Below the pieces are notes generated by a model. It did not search any database. It was not told the origin of the DNA and worked only from the letters and a program-made list of their open reading frames with translations. The translations under genes and the position numbers were made by a program. This document shows, in pieces, positions 17,813-27,729 of a stretch of 64,000 nt of DNA. Origin of the DNA: a bacterium (lineage in GTDB: Bacteria > SAR324 > XYD2-FULL-50-16). Every line of letters starts with the position of its first letter. Positions within the stretch are counted from its first letter, which is position 1. The stretch covers positions 1 to 64,000 of the forward strand of contig JAHJTV010000063.1 in assembly GCA_018829445.1 (NCBI GenBank), in the 5' to 3' direction.

Positions 17813-18826
17813 CTAGATAACATCTCCACCGCTTCCACCGGTGATAATAATCTTCCCTTCCTCTTCCAGTTTTCTGGCTATCTTGACGACTTTCTGCTGG
17901 GCAACATCCACATCAGCCACCCTCACAGGCCCCAATGCGTCTAAATCGTCCCGTACCATATCGGCTGCCCTTTCTGACATGTTACTGAATATATGTTCCT
18001 TTACGGCATCGGAGGCAGTTTTTAGCGCCAATACCAGGTCTGCTTGCGGAATCTCTTTCAAGATGGTTTGCATACCGTTGGGATCAACAAGGACAAGATC
18101 TTCGAACGTGAACATCAATTCCCGGATTTGTTCAGCCAGATCCGGATTGGATTCCTCAATGGTGGCCAGAATACGACTTTCAGTAGTTTTATCCATTGTG
18201 TTCAGCATTTCGGCCACAGCTTCAACCCCTCCGACTTTCGCTGCCGAGGAGGCACCTGAAGCCTTTAACTCTTTTGATAAAACCTCTTCAATCTCCCTGA
18301 TTACCCCTGGCGGTATGGATTCCAGGATTGCCATCCGATAAGTCACATCTGCCTGCAGGTTTTCCGGGAGTTCCTTCAACACCTGGGCAGTTTGCTCCGG
18401 TTCTTCCAAGTGAGCCAGGATAAGTGCTATTGTCTGCGGATGCTCATTCATGATATGACTGGCAACCATCTTGGGTTCCAACCATTTTAACGAATCGAGG
18501 GAACCTTCATCTGCAGAAGACTGGAGGTTGTCCACCAGAGTTTTTGCTTTGTCGTCTCCCAGCGCTTTTGTCAGCGCGTTTTTGACAAAGTCTCCACTGG
18601 CATTAATGGTTACCCCCTGATCTTGCATCGCTGCTTTACGATAGAATTCTTCCAGTACATTATCCAATTCTTCAGGAGCAACATCGGTAAAACGGGCCAT
18701 ATAATAACCCACCTGTTGAATTTCTCGATCTTCAAGGTTTTTTAAAATTTCAGAAGCCCCTTCTTCACCTAGCGCTAACAGAAGAATTGCAGCCTTCTTG
18801 GGGCCTGTCATTTTACCAACGCCCAC
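17813..18826 (-). CDS. fliG: flagellar motor switch protein FliG
   Basis: 337 residues. FliG forms the rotor ring that couples stator torque to rotation. The N-terminal domain starts MTGPKKAAILLLALGEEGAS. The middle domain has EHPQTIALILAHLEEPEQ (the EHPQ motif). The C-terminal torque-generating domain is present (MFTFEDLVLVD, MSERAADMVRDDL, GPVRVADVD). GTG start with GAGGAG 7 bases upstream; a second in-frame ATG is five codons in. No other motor or basal-body gene is adjacent, so fliG stands apart from the usual fliF-fliH cluster. Confidence 0.96.
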   Translation of the reverse strand: MGVGKMTGPKKAAILLLALGEEGASEILKNLEDREIQQVGYYMARFTDVAPEELDNVLEEFYRKAAMQDQGVTINASGDFVKNALTKALGDDKAKTLVDNLQSSADEGSLDSLKWLEPKMVASHIMNEHPQTIALILAHLEEPEQTAQVLKELPENLQADVTYRMAILESIPPGVIREIEEVLSKELKASGASSAAKVGGVEAVAEMLNTMDKTTESRILATIEESNPDLAEQIRELMFTFEDLVLVDPNGMQTILKEIPQADLVLALKTASDAVKEHIFSNMSERAADMVRDDLDALGPVRVADVDVAQQKVVKIARKLEEEGKIIITGGSGGDVI

Positions 18827-19062
18827 GGTATCTCCTCATATTATTGGGTTAATCAAATACCAAAAAAACGGAATTCTGCTCCTTTCTGGTAAAGCAAATT
18901 GCATACCTGTCCGCTATTACCAAAGAGATTCGATTGAGCCCTTTTCTAGGTTTGTCTGGCTAAAATACCTTTAACTAGCGAAATCTTAACATAAATCGCT
19001 TTTTATTGCTAATGGAAATAATCCCATGAGTATTGAGAAAAACACTGGATAACCATTTGTTA

Positions 19063-21453
19063 TCATGTAGATTGTCTCAGGAATTTCCCGTCAAGAGCTT
19101 TACTGATGATGGCTTCCGCACCAATCAGTTTTGAGTACAGATGACCGTATTTATCATGAGCAAACGTATTTGCAACCAGTTTTGTATCAGTGGTGGATTC
19201 AACCTGAACGGTGATGTAAAACGGTGTATTAAAAGGGATCTTCTTGTAAAACTCGCCTTTTGCAATTTTTAAGGGAAGACTTGCGGACTGATAATAATGC
19301 CTAACCCAAATGAGGAGAGCCTGCAGTTGGGTATCATCGGCAAAAAAGTTAAACGGATTGGGTTGAAATTGACCACTTTCCTGGCTTTTTATCCCAGGGG
19401 CTTCACACAATAATGTTAATCGTTTTCGATCTATGTTAAGCTGGCGAGAAACCGTTTGAAATGATGGGCCATGGAACAGGGTACCATCCCGATAAAACTC
19501 AGCTCCTTGTTTCGGTTCGGTGTCAGCGAGTTTGAAGTCCTGTAAAACAGAACTTTCCAGTTGGAACGGGGATAGGTGTATCAAGGATCGGTAATGGAAA
19601 ACCTGTTTGTTTTCAGGCGATAAACTTGAAATGTTAACATCTAATATCAGTTCTCCTGAATCCCTTTTCTCAGTTTCTTTGATTTGAACGGCGTAATTGT
19701 CCGGTCTTGCATCTTTAAAGACAATACCTTTTAAAACACCGGTATTGTCACTGGCAATAAAATGATAGCCCGGGTACAGTTGCTCGCAGGTATCTGCCAT
19801 CCAGGAAAGAGCCGTAATTATTGGCATTACCGGTTCCTTGCCGATGATGTGGGATGACAGAAATGGATTCTGATTTAACCCAATTGACCGCGTAACAGTC
19901 GAAGTTAACAGGGATTCATCCAGGGATTTGGGAATGACCATGGAATTACCGATCACGACTTGTGAAATCCCAATTTGATCGGATGACAGCTCGTTTGCCA
20001 TTATTTTTGCACCGATATCGATAGGGATAACTTTTACATTTCTTTGCTCAAACAACCGTTTCAGTTCCGGGGTAACCATTCCACCATCCCATGGACCCCA
20101 GTTAAAAGAGACAACATGGCAAGCGGGATACAATGCTTTAAACTGGTGGGCAAATTTATTCAGAATCTCATTAGCCAGTGCATAATCGGATTGGGCTTCA
20201 TTTCCATAAAACCCTGCGGCAGAAGAAAACAGAATCAGGTGTTTCAACTGTTCCGGTGCGATGCAATGGATCAAAGATTGTAATCCATCTATTTTGGTTG
20301 AAACAACGGCGTCATAATCGGCAAATGTTTTCTCCTTAATAAGTTTATCTGCCAGAACACCGGCACCATGAATGATACCGGTAATCGGTCCCATTGCCTT
20401 GATCACGGGTTTGAGTTTTTCAGACAGCGACTTTTGGTCAAAAATATTGGCGCTAATATAATCAACCTTTGCGCTTTCTGCTGTAATTGCAGTGATGGTT
20501 GCTTTTATCTCCCGTTGAGCCAGAATTGGTCTGAGGAAGTTCATTATTTTGACCGGAGTCGGTTTTTCCCCGTTTTTAATAAACTCCTCCATGCACAGCT
20601 TTTTTAGTTCTTTTTCATTGGTTATTCCATTGAGCCATGATGGCTCATCTACAGGGTATTCTGTTCGTCCCAACAGGATGAATCGGCACCGGTGCCTTTT
20701 GGCAAGTTCAACGACACAGGCGGCTGTTACTCCTTTTGCACCTCCAGCAACCAGGAACACTGATTGCGAGTCAACATCCGACCCGTTGGCAACCTCAAGC
20801 TCTCCATTCTGGATCTCCGTAGAGAGTGTCATTCTTCCTTCTTTGCTGTATCCGACTTCCGTAATCCTAAGATCAGCGTCGTAGAGTTCGTTTTTAATAA
20901 AATCCGCTGCTTCCTCTACTTTTGAATCCGGAGTCAGGTCGATCGCCCGGCAGAATACATTGTTCCATTCAATATTGGCGGTTTTTAATAATCCGTATAA
21001 TCCACCGGCTGCACCATTGTTGTGCCTGGAAGCTCCAAAACCCAGCATGCCATTCAGCCGGGTGATAACAAAAAAGCAACTGCGGCCGGTTTCGGCAGAT
21101 CTTTCCAAAGATGGATTTAAGTGTTTCGCCAGGAAGAAAACGGTTTTAATGATATTTTTTTCTTTTTCAGGGAAAAGGTTTTGTAACTGCAGCTTTGTTG
21201 AAGAGGCAGGGTGAATATGGACAAAAGAGCCAATTGTGCCATGGTTTTCTTGAATTTGGTTCAGGGATTGTTGAATCGATTCTTCCGAGAGATCTTTGGT
21301 TTGAACGACTTCAAAGTCTGCAAGACGATTTTTTTCAGAATGGACGATATCATCAGGGAACCGAAGGATCACTATGGTTCCCCAACCTTGCTGTCTTAGC
21401 TTATTGGCGATGGCATCTGTTAGCAATGAGCCTTCATCAGTAATCAGGCACAC
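19063..21453 (-). CDS. pfaA: KR-DH half of a PfaA-like polyketide/PUFA synthase (probably the 3' part of one split gene)
   Basis: 796 residues from the first possible start, a GTG without a visible Shine-Dalgarno. A Rossmann motif VAGGAKGVTAACV (near 230-245) and SSAAGFYGN with a catalytic-type SDYALAN (Tyr424) mark a ketoreductase. The C-terminal part (about 530-790) is a double-hotdog dehydratase: HIIGKEPVMP resembles the active-site His motif with the usual glycine displaced, and LFHGPSFQTV and a DDTQLQALLIW stretch follow. Coding continues upstream of this GTG in the same frame to the A10 run at 21549-21558: 32 more residues such as RRVIIPRFLPAPDRLEIAF look like genuine synthase linker. 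With a -1 shift there, it joins the upstream KS-AT-ACP frame into one 2311-residue protein. Confidence 0.85.
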   Translation of the reverse strand: MCLITDEGSLLTDAIANKLRQQGWGTIVILRFPDDIVHSEKNRLADFEVVQTKDLSEESIQQSLNQIQENHGTIGSFVHIHPASSTKLQLQNLFPEKEKNIIKTVFFLAKHLNPSLERSAETGRSCFFVITRLNGMLGFGASRHNNGAAGGLYGLLKTANIEWNNVFCRAIDLTPDSKVEEAADFIKNELYDADLRITEVGYSKEGRMTLSTEIQNGELEVANGSDVDSQSVFLVAGGAKGVTAACVVELAKRHRCRFILLGRTEYPVDEPSWLNGITNEKELKKLCMEEFIKNGEKPTPVKIMNFLRPILAQREIKATITAITAESAKVDYISANIFDQKSLSEKLKPVIKAMGPITGIIHGAGVLADKLIKEKTFADYDAVVSTKIDGLQSLIHCIAPEQLKHLILFSSAAGFYGNEAQSDYALANEILNKFAHQFKALYPACHVVSFNWGPWDGGMVTPELKRLFEQRNVKVIPIDIGAKIMANELSSDQIGISQVVIGNSMVIPKSLDESLLTSTVTRSIGLNQNPFLSSHIIGKEPVMPIITALSWMADTCEQLYPGYHFIASDNTGVLKGIVFKDARPDNYAVQIKETEKRDSGELILDVNISSLSPENKQVFHYRSLIHLSPFQLESSVLQDFKLADTEPKQGAEFYRDGTLFHGPSFQTVSRQLNIDRKRLTLLCEAPGIKSQESGQFQPNPFNFFADDTQLQALLIWVRHYYQSASLPLKIAKGEFYKKIPFNTPFYITVQVESTTDTKLVANTFAHDKYGHLYSKLIGAEAIISKALDGKFLRQST

Positions 21454-21512
21454 CTGATCGCCGGGAAAGGCGATCTCAAGTCGGTCAGGTGCGGGTAAAA
21501 ATCTGGGTATAA

Positions 21513-24500
21513 TTACCCGGCGATCGATGCCACGGTTCCAGTCGACTGTTTTTTTTTTACAGAGCTTTCCTGAGCAGAATCTTTTTTGGCAGCCAGTATC
21601 ATCCTTTGCGCAATCTGCTCCAATGTCCTCAGTTCTGCCAGTTCTTCCGGGTTAATTTCCGGTAGTGAAGGCAGTTTTTCCTGAATACCGTTGAGAATCT
21701 CAACCCGTTTAATGGAATCTATTCCCAAATCCGCTTCCAGATCCATACCCAACTCCAGCATGTCCGATAGGTATCCTGTTTTTTCACTAACAACTTCAAG
21801 CAGGGTTTTTGTGATAAGATCCAAATTAATGCCGGATTGTAGTGTTGTGTCGGTATTGTCTTTCTTGATCACATTCTCGTGGGCTGGTGTTGATTGATTG
21901 ATCATGTGATCGGCAATCTGCTTCAACGTTCTCAACTCTGCCAGTTCCTCAGGATTAATCTGGGGGAGATCCGGAAGTTGCTCCTGGATACCGTTCAAGA
22001 TTTCAACCCGCTTAATGGAATCGATTCCCAGATCCGCTTCCATATCCATTTCCAGATCCAACATGTCAGATTGATATCCGGTTTTTTCACTGATTACATT
22101 TAACAATACGGTTATGAGACGATCTTTATCGATTGAAGGTGTTTTTGTGGTTCCAGCAACCTTGGGTTCAACTGATTTTCGAGCGACTGGTGCGCACTGG
22201 GTTGATTTTTGGGTCATATAATCAACTATCTGCCTGAGCGTTCTCATCTCGGCCAATTCTTCCGGATTGAGTTGCGGTAAGTCGGGGATCTGTTCCTGAA
22301 TTCCATTTAAAATCTCAACCCGCTTAATGGAATCAATTCCCAAATCTGCTTCCAGATCCATATTTAATTCAAGCATATCTGCCTGGTATCCGGTTTTTTC
22401 AGAGACAACATTCAAGAGAGTAGATGCCAGTAACTCCTCGCTGAGCGATGAAGCGGCGACAGGTGAAGATACCGGTGCACTTACCGTTTCAACAACAGAT
22501 TGCTCCTTAACTACATCTGCTGTTGGGGATTCAAATCGTGATTGCGCCACCGGAGGACTTGCCACCGGAGTGGGAACATACTCAACCGGTTTTGGTGGAG
22601 AATGGAATGCCGGTTTTGATTCAGCGATGGTAACTTGCGGGTAATCGACCGCTTCACCATTTATCAGGGTTGCTTGTTGTTGTCTCAGCAATTCAAAGGA
22701 GTGCTTGGAGTATTCGGTTTGATGCTTAAGGTACTGTTCGTGTATTCTAAGGGTGTCTCCCTGGTGAGAGTGGAATTGTGTGATACTCTGTGTTACCTCT
22801 TTGGACAAGGTATTGGACCCTGCCTGAGATTGTTGCTGCATAATCTGGAAAAAACTTCTTGAATATTCCGATTGATTGGCAAGAAACTGTTCGTGAATTC
22901 TTAAGGTCTCATTCTGATGGTGGTAGAAATTGGCCAATCCTCTTTCCAGGTTTTGGATACTATAATTTAAATTACCGGTTTGCGGTTGTACGGAAACCTT
23001 CTTTTCTGTTTTAACTTCAGGTTCATTCATGGTTGTTTTAACGGGTGTTTTTGAGGTAATCGGCTCCTGAGGAGCACTTGGCTGTTGTACTATATGTCGA
23101 TCCTGCAAGGCTTCTTCAAAAGCTCTCTTTGTTTTTTCGCTTACATAATTGGTACCGCTTATTTTCAAGGTCAAGGCACGCCTGTTTCTCTCCTTGCGTT
23201 TGGGGATATACTCGTAGGGATCTATGTTACCCAGCTGTAGGCCTGCAACTTTGAGTTTGACCAGGGCTTCCCTGAATTGTTTTTCGCTGCTCTTTTTAGC
23301 ATTGGCGTTAAATGCAACTGACACGAAGGGTTTGCCCTTTAGAATATTTTCTACCAGTTTGGATAAAATGCTTTGTGGTCCGAATTCGACGAAGAAAAAA
23401 CCGCCGTCTTCATAGATATTCTCTATTTTTTGTTTGAAGCGTACGGAATTTAATATGTGGTCTTGCAGTGTTTTTTTGATGCTTTTTGGCGTCTGGGGGT
23501 AAGGTTTAGCGGAAGCGTTTGAGTAGACCGTACAGTTGGGTTTATTAAACTTGGTGGTCTCTATCACTTCAGCAAAGGGTTTCTGGGCATGGCCGACCAA
23601 TTCCGTATGGAATGCGGCTGAAACTCCCAGCAATATGGCTCGGTACTTATCTTTAAGTCCTTCTTGTGCTTTTTTGATCTGTTCGGTGGGACCGGCAATA
23701 ACAACTTGGTTTTTTGAGTTAAAATTGGCGATTGAGACTCCTTCGAATTGACGGATCTCATCCTCAAGATTTTCAATATCACCCACCACAGCCAGCATGC
23801 TTCCGGCATCAAAATCGGGATCATTGGGAGCAGCCATTGCCTTTCCCCTGGCTTTGGCCAGTTTAAAATAATCGTCATCACTTAGCACTTCAGCTGCCCA
23901 CAGTGCTGTCAGTTCTCCAAAGCTATGGCCAGCCGTAAAATCCGGTTTAAACCCGGCATTCTTGAGCAATTGATATTGTCCTGCACTGAAAACACCGATG
24001 GCCGGTTGGGCATGTTCTGTCAATTGTAACTGTTTTTCCTGCGATTTTAATTCGCCCTTGTCAAATACAGGTTTGGGATAGATAATCTGAGAAAGCGGTG
24101 GCAGGTTATCCTCGATAAAGAGTTTATCCATATAAGCCTGATTTTCCAGCAGGGGCGGGTAATTGTAGATTAGCTCCTTTCCCATATTGAGGTAGGGAGA
24201 ACCCTGTCCCGCAAATAGAGCAACGATTTTCCCCTTTGAATCAATACCCTTTTTTCGATAGTGAATGCCGTTTCTCAGTTCCCATGATTCTGCATCAGTC
24301 TCCTCTTTTAACTTTGTAATCGTTTTTTCCAGCAGACTGACTGTATCGTCCATTGAATCAACAACAAATCCAACCCTGGCATCACCAAGTGGCAACTCTT
24401 TTGAATCTTGATCCTGGATGAGATCGGCAAAAACCTCTTTTCTATTTTCTGCTTGCAGGTCTTTGAGCGTTTTTTCACATCTCTTTAACAAAGCTAGGGG

Positions 24501-25997
24501 ATCAGGTGCATTCAGGATGATGGCGTGAGGAACGAAGTGCAGTCGATAGTGCAGAGGAGGAGTTCTTTGATATTCTTCCAGAATAAAATGAAAATTGGTT
24601 CCCCCAAAACCAAATGCACTAAGTCCTGCCCTGCGAGGGTATTCAGTCGTATTGTGTATCCAGGGACGCACCTCTGTGTTGAGATAAAAAGGAGAGCTCT
24701 CCAGATCCAGATCTTTGTTGGGTTCGGTTATATTGATTGATGCCGGTAAAATCTTGTGATATAAAGCCAGGGCGACTTTGATAATGCCAGCGGCACCGGC
24801 TGCATTTTTGGTATGCCCGATTTGTGACTTAACACTACCCATGGCGATATGCTGCTTCACCTGGTCATGACGGTTAAAAAAATCTTTTAAGGCAGTGACC
24901 TCTGCCAGATCTCCGGCGGTGGTTCCGGTGCCATGAGCTTCCAATAATTCAATGGTTGATGGATCAATATTGGCGTCTTTGTAAGCCCTTTTCAGCGCCA
25001 GTTCCTGTCCTTCGGCTCTTGGGGCATAAATACTTTTAAATCGACCATCACTGGATGATCCCAGTCCTTTTATTACTGCATAAATTCTGTCTTTATCTCG
25101 CTCGGCATCCTCCAGTCTTTTCAGCAGAAGCATCCCGATACCTTCCCCCATGATCATACCGTCTGAATCGACGTTAAATGGTTTTGATTTATCGTTCTTG
25201 GTGAAGGCTTGGGTTTTGCTGAAGCAGAGGTACATGTAGGGGGAATTGTCGGTATCAACTCCGCCGGTGATCATCATCTCCGCCCGATAATCCAAAAGCT
25301 CACTGATTGCCATGCGGATTCCGCTTAAGGAACTGGCACAGGCAGCATCTACAACACTGTTGGTACCACCAAGATTTAAGCGGTTGGCTATTCTGCCGGC
25401 GATAACGTTACCAAGCGCACCGGGGAATGAGTTTTCCTCCCATCCGACATATGCCTTTTTAATCGTTGCTACAATATTATTCGTCTCAGAGTCGGAGACC
25501 CCACTGTTTTTTAAAACCCGTTCCCAAATCGGGTACTGCAACCTGGAAACCAACGGTATCATTGCCTTCTGTCCGCCACCTACCCCAAGTATAACGCCTG
25601 TTTCCTGTCTTAATTCTTCCGAAGCGTCACTATAACCCCCGTCTCTCAGTACCTCTTTTGCTAAAACCAGGGATAAAAGCTGATGCACATCTGTTACTTC
25701 TAATATATTGGGAGGTAATCCAAACTCCATTGGATCAAAATCGATGTCGGGTATAAATCCACCTCTTTTGCAGTAGGTCTTGTCCTCTTTTGAAGGGTCC
25801 GGATCATAGTAGTCTTCAATGTTCCAACGTGAGGGGGGCACATCGATAATACAGTCGACCTCCCTGACAATATTGTCCCAATACGCCTGCATGTTTTTGG
25901 ATTCGGGAAAAACAGCAGACATTCCGATAATGGCAATGGGGATGTCTTGCAGTCGCGAATGCATCTCTTTGTTTTTGTTGGTATCTCTAGCAGACAT
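21513..25997 (-). CDS. pfaA: KS-AT-3xACP half of a PfaA-like polyketide/PUFA synthase
   Basis: 1494 residues. The ketosynthase (about 18-460) has active-site Cys220 in VVDAACASSL, and the His motifs EAHGTGTTAGD and GSVKSQIGHTKNAAG. The acyltransferase (about 600-900) has FAGQGSPYLNMG and GHSFGE with Ser692. Next come two tandem helical repeats (about 1013-1110) with NETLRIHEQFL and GDTLRIHEQYL, typical of PfaA proteins. Three near-identical acyl carrier domains each carry LGIDSIKRVEIL, with phosphopantetheine Ser1223, Ser1327 and Ser1428. Extra ACPs in tandem are a hallmark of PUFA synthases and related secondary-lipid synthases. ATG 25997 has GGAG 9 bases upstream. The frame ends shortly after a run of ten A. 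PfaB, PfaC and PfaD partners are absent nearby, so the product is unknown. Confidence 0.93.
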   Translation of the reverse strand: MSARDTNKNKEMHSRLQDIPIAIIGMSAVFPESKNMQAYWDNIVREVDCIIDVPPSRWNIEDYYDPDPSKEDKTYCKRGGFIPDIDFDPMEFGLPPNILEVTDVHQLLSLVLAKEVLRDGGYSDASEELRQETGVILGVGGGQKAMIPLVSRLQYPIWERVLKNSGVSDSETNNIVATIKKAYVGWEENSFPGALGNVIAGRIANRLNLGGTNSVVDAACASSLSGIRMAISELLDYRAEMMITGGVDTDNSPYMYLCFSKTQAFTKNDKSKPFNVDSDGMIMGEGIGMLLLKRLEDAERDKDRIYAVIKGLGSSSDGRFKSIYAPRAEGQELALKRAYKDANIDPSTIELLEAHGTGTTAGDLAEVTALKDFFNRHDQVKQHIAMGSVKSQIGHTKNAAGAAGIIKVALALYHKILPASINITEPNKDLDLESSPFYLNTEVRPWIHNTTEYPRRAGLSAFGFGGTNFHFILEEYQRTPPLHYRLHFVPHAIILNAPDPLALLKRCEKTLKDLQAENRKEVFADLIQDQDSKELPLGDARVGFVVDSMDDTVSLLEKTITKLKEETDAESWELRNGIHYRKKGIDSKGKIVALFAGQGSPYLNMGKELIYNYPPLLENQAYMDKLFIEDNLPPLSQIIYPKPVFDKGELKSQEKQLQLTEHAQPAIGVFSAGQYQLLKNAGFKPDFTAGHSFGELTALWAAEVLSDDDYFKLAKARGKAMAAPNDPDFDAGSMLAVVGDIENLEDEIRQFEGVSIANFNSKNQVVIAGPTEQIKKAQEGLKDKYRAILLGVSAAFHTELVGHAQKPFAEVIETTKFNKPNCTVYSNASAKPYPQTPKSIKKTLQDHILNSVRFKQKIENIYEDGGFFFVEFGPQSILSKLVENILKGKPFVSVAFNANAKKSSEKQFREALVKLKVAGLQLGNIDPYEYIPKRKERNRRALTLKISGTNYVSEKTKRAFEEALQDRHIVQQPSAPQEPITSKTPVKTTMNEPEVKTEKKVSVQPQTGNLNYSIQNLERGLANFYHHQNETLRIHEQFLANQSEYSRSFFQIMQQQSQAGSNTLSKEVTQSITQFHSHQGDTLRIHEQYLKHQTEYSKHSFELLRQQQATLINGEAVDYPQVTIAESKPAFHSPPKPVEYVPTPVASPPVAQSRFESPTADVVKEQSVVETVSAPVSSPVAASSLSEELLASTLLNVVSEKTGYQADMLELNMDLEADLGIDSIKRVEILNGIQEQIPDLPQLNPEELAEMRTLRQIVDYMTQKSTQCAPVARKSVEPKVAGTTKTPSIDKDRLITVLLNVISEKTGYQSDMLDLEMDMEADLGIDSIKRVEILNGIQEQLPDLPQINPEELAELRTLKQIADHMINQSTPAHENVIKKDNTDTTLQSGINLDLITKTLLEVVSEKTGYLSDMLELGMDLEADLGIDSIKRVEILNGIQEKLPSLPEINPEELAELRTLEQIAQRMILAAKKDSAQESSVKKKQSTGTVASIAG
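21549..21558 (-). other. A10 slippery run joining KS-AT-ACP and KR-DH frames
   Basis: On the coding strand GTA AAA AAA AAA CAG contains ten A. The upstream frame stops 33 codon-bases later (TAA 21515-21513), whereas the frame one base back (ACA GTC GAC TGG...) runs open straight into the ketoreductase. One extra A in the transcript, or a -1 ribosomal slip on A-AAA-AAA, would give a continuous 2311-residue synthase. It may also be a homopolymer error in the sequence or a true inactivating mutation. Confidence 0.75.
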
Positions 25998-26261
25998 GAT
26001 CTACTCCAAATGGTTAATCTTTGGGAGGAAAACACGGTTTTAATGGGTGTGTTACCTCCTCCTCCATTCTAAACTCTACCCATAACATTTAATAATATTT
26101 TCTTCAATGCAGGTCTCTGACCAAGATTGCTGCCAAAAGTACGCTTACCGATTATTTGCTTGAAATGGTCTGAAATGATTCGAAGTTGATAAAAACCGAA
26201 TCCCGTTTTGTAAAAATCCGGTTTTTTCCGTTCTTCTGCGTTGAATCAGCTAAATAAAACT

Positions 26262-27509
26262 TTAAGACGTCAAGTATTGAATATGCTCCTTGTTTTTTAC
26301 ATCAATTTTGACGGTCGATTCTTTCTGTACCGGCTTGGTTGAATCTTGATTAGATTTTTCTGCAGGTGGGGCGGGAACAACAGTTGGTTTCTCAGACTTA
26401 GTTTCCTTTTCAATTATAGGAATCTTCTTGGCCGTACTTGAAATATGCGATAAGGGTGTGGCTTTGTTTCTTGCCAGCCTGTCGGTTGATCCGGTTAACA
26501 TGTCATTATAGGTAACTTTTAAGCGATCTAGCTCATCGCAGAGGGAGCTTAATAAATTCACACTATCTTCAGCATCCTCCTCATCTATTGTAAAATATCC
26601 TTCCGGATGAAGTTGATTGAGTTGTTTGGCGATTTTTTTCTGGAAATTTGCAATGGCGGTTTTGGCAATTTCTTTACCTTGCTGTAAACGTACGATTTCC
26701 ATAACAAATTTTACCAGGGTTTCCCGTTTTAACACATCAACCGATAAATACCCCAGGAATTTCTTAAAGCTTTCCAGATAGGGAGAAGGCACCAACAACT
26801 CACAATATATGGGATTGCCGACACTCAGGTTTGTGACCTCAAGTTTCGAAGTTTCCGGGTTGGCATCATGCACCTTAAGGACAAACTCAAAACCAGCTTG
26901 GAAAAATCCAATCAAATTCGTGCATAGTTCCAAAGTAAAACTGGCCTCTTTCGGCAGCTTGTATTGTACAATCAAGGGCGCATAATCGCTTTTCTGAATT
27001 TCACCGGCAGCAGCTTTCAGCAAACCGGAAATGGCAAGGTATTTTTCCAGATACGCATCCCATTTAATACCTATTCGGTCGATTTCAAGGATGAATGCTA
27101 TTATCGCTTCATTACTGGCGACTGATTTCTCATATTTATAAAACTCCCAATGGGTTTGCAATAGTTCATAAATTGAATCGGTTACCTTTTTCAGAAGCGA
27201 AAAATCGTTGATGAAGTCTTGATCAAAACCGTTGGATTCAACGAATTGTTCCAGTTTAATATTCTCAGCCAAAAACTCTTTTTTTATTTGTTCTATTTTT
27301 TTGCAGTGGTTGGCATCAAACAACCTGGGACGAATCTCACTTTGTAGATAATTGCTAAGATTGTTGGCTTCGACAAGGCTTCCCAAATTAGAGAAGAAGT
27401 CGTTACACAGTGCAGTGTAAAATCCAAATGTTTGCTGCATTAATTTAAAAAAACCATCGCTGATGGGCATGGTTTTTTTAAACTGAATTCGAAGATCTTT
27501 GAGAATCAA
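26262..27509 (-). CDS. uncharacterised 415-aa protein upstream of the synthase
   Basis: Family not recognised. Mostly helical and charged for residues 1-345, with few cysteines and no signal peptide or membrane segment. The C-terminal 70 residues are low-complexity, rich in Lys, Pro, Ser and Glu (VVPAPPAEKSNQDSTK region). The start is a TTG with TTGGAG 9 bases upstream. It is transcribed in the same direction as the synthase genes, 264 bases ahead of them, and could be a partner or be unrelated. The spacer contains a strong purine run GGAGGAGGAGG on the coding strand near 26057-26068, but no gene. Confidence 0.7.
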   Translation of the reverse strand: MILKDLRIQFKKTMPISDGFFKLMQQTFGFYTALCNDFFSNLGSLVEANNLSNYLQSEIRPRLFDANHCKKIEQIKKEFLAENIKLEQFVESNGFDQDFINDFSLLKKVTDSIYELLQTHWEFYKYEKSVASNEAIIAFILEIDRIGIKWDAYLEKYLAISGLLKAAAGEIQKSDYAPLIVQYKLPKEASFTLELCTNLIGFFQAGFEFVLKVHDANPETSKLEVTNLSVGNPIYCELLVPSPYLESFKKFLGYLSVDVLKRETLVKFVMEIVRLQQGKEIAKTAIANFQKKIAKQLNQLHPEGYFTIDEEDAEDSVNLLSSLCDELDRLKVTYNDMLTGSTDRLARNKATPLSHISSTAKKIPIIEKETKSEKPTVVPAPPAEKSNQDSTKPVQKESTVKIDVKNKEHIQYLTS

Positions 27510-27729
27510 AATGGCTCCAATACTTCAAAAGGTTGAATAGATAGTAGGTAATAACGTAATCGGTTTTGGATCAAAAAAGAGATAGTGATTACTGATCCGG
27601 GTATTTTGTCAAGCCTACAATCGTCACTACGATGAGAAATATATCTTGTCAATTTATAAATCCTAAATCAACCAAATACAGATGCCAGATATTTCTCTAA
27701 TCATCCATATTTGGTTTGGGTTTGATCCG

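Noticed and set aside
18893..18909. sigma-54-like site upstream of fliG on the minus strand
   Set aside because: The -12 TTGCT and GG-N10-GC spacing fit, but the -24 element (AGGTAT) is poor; no activator site was seen.
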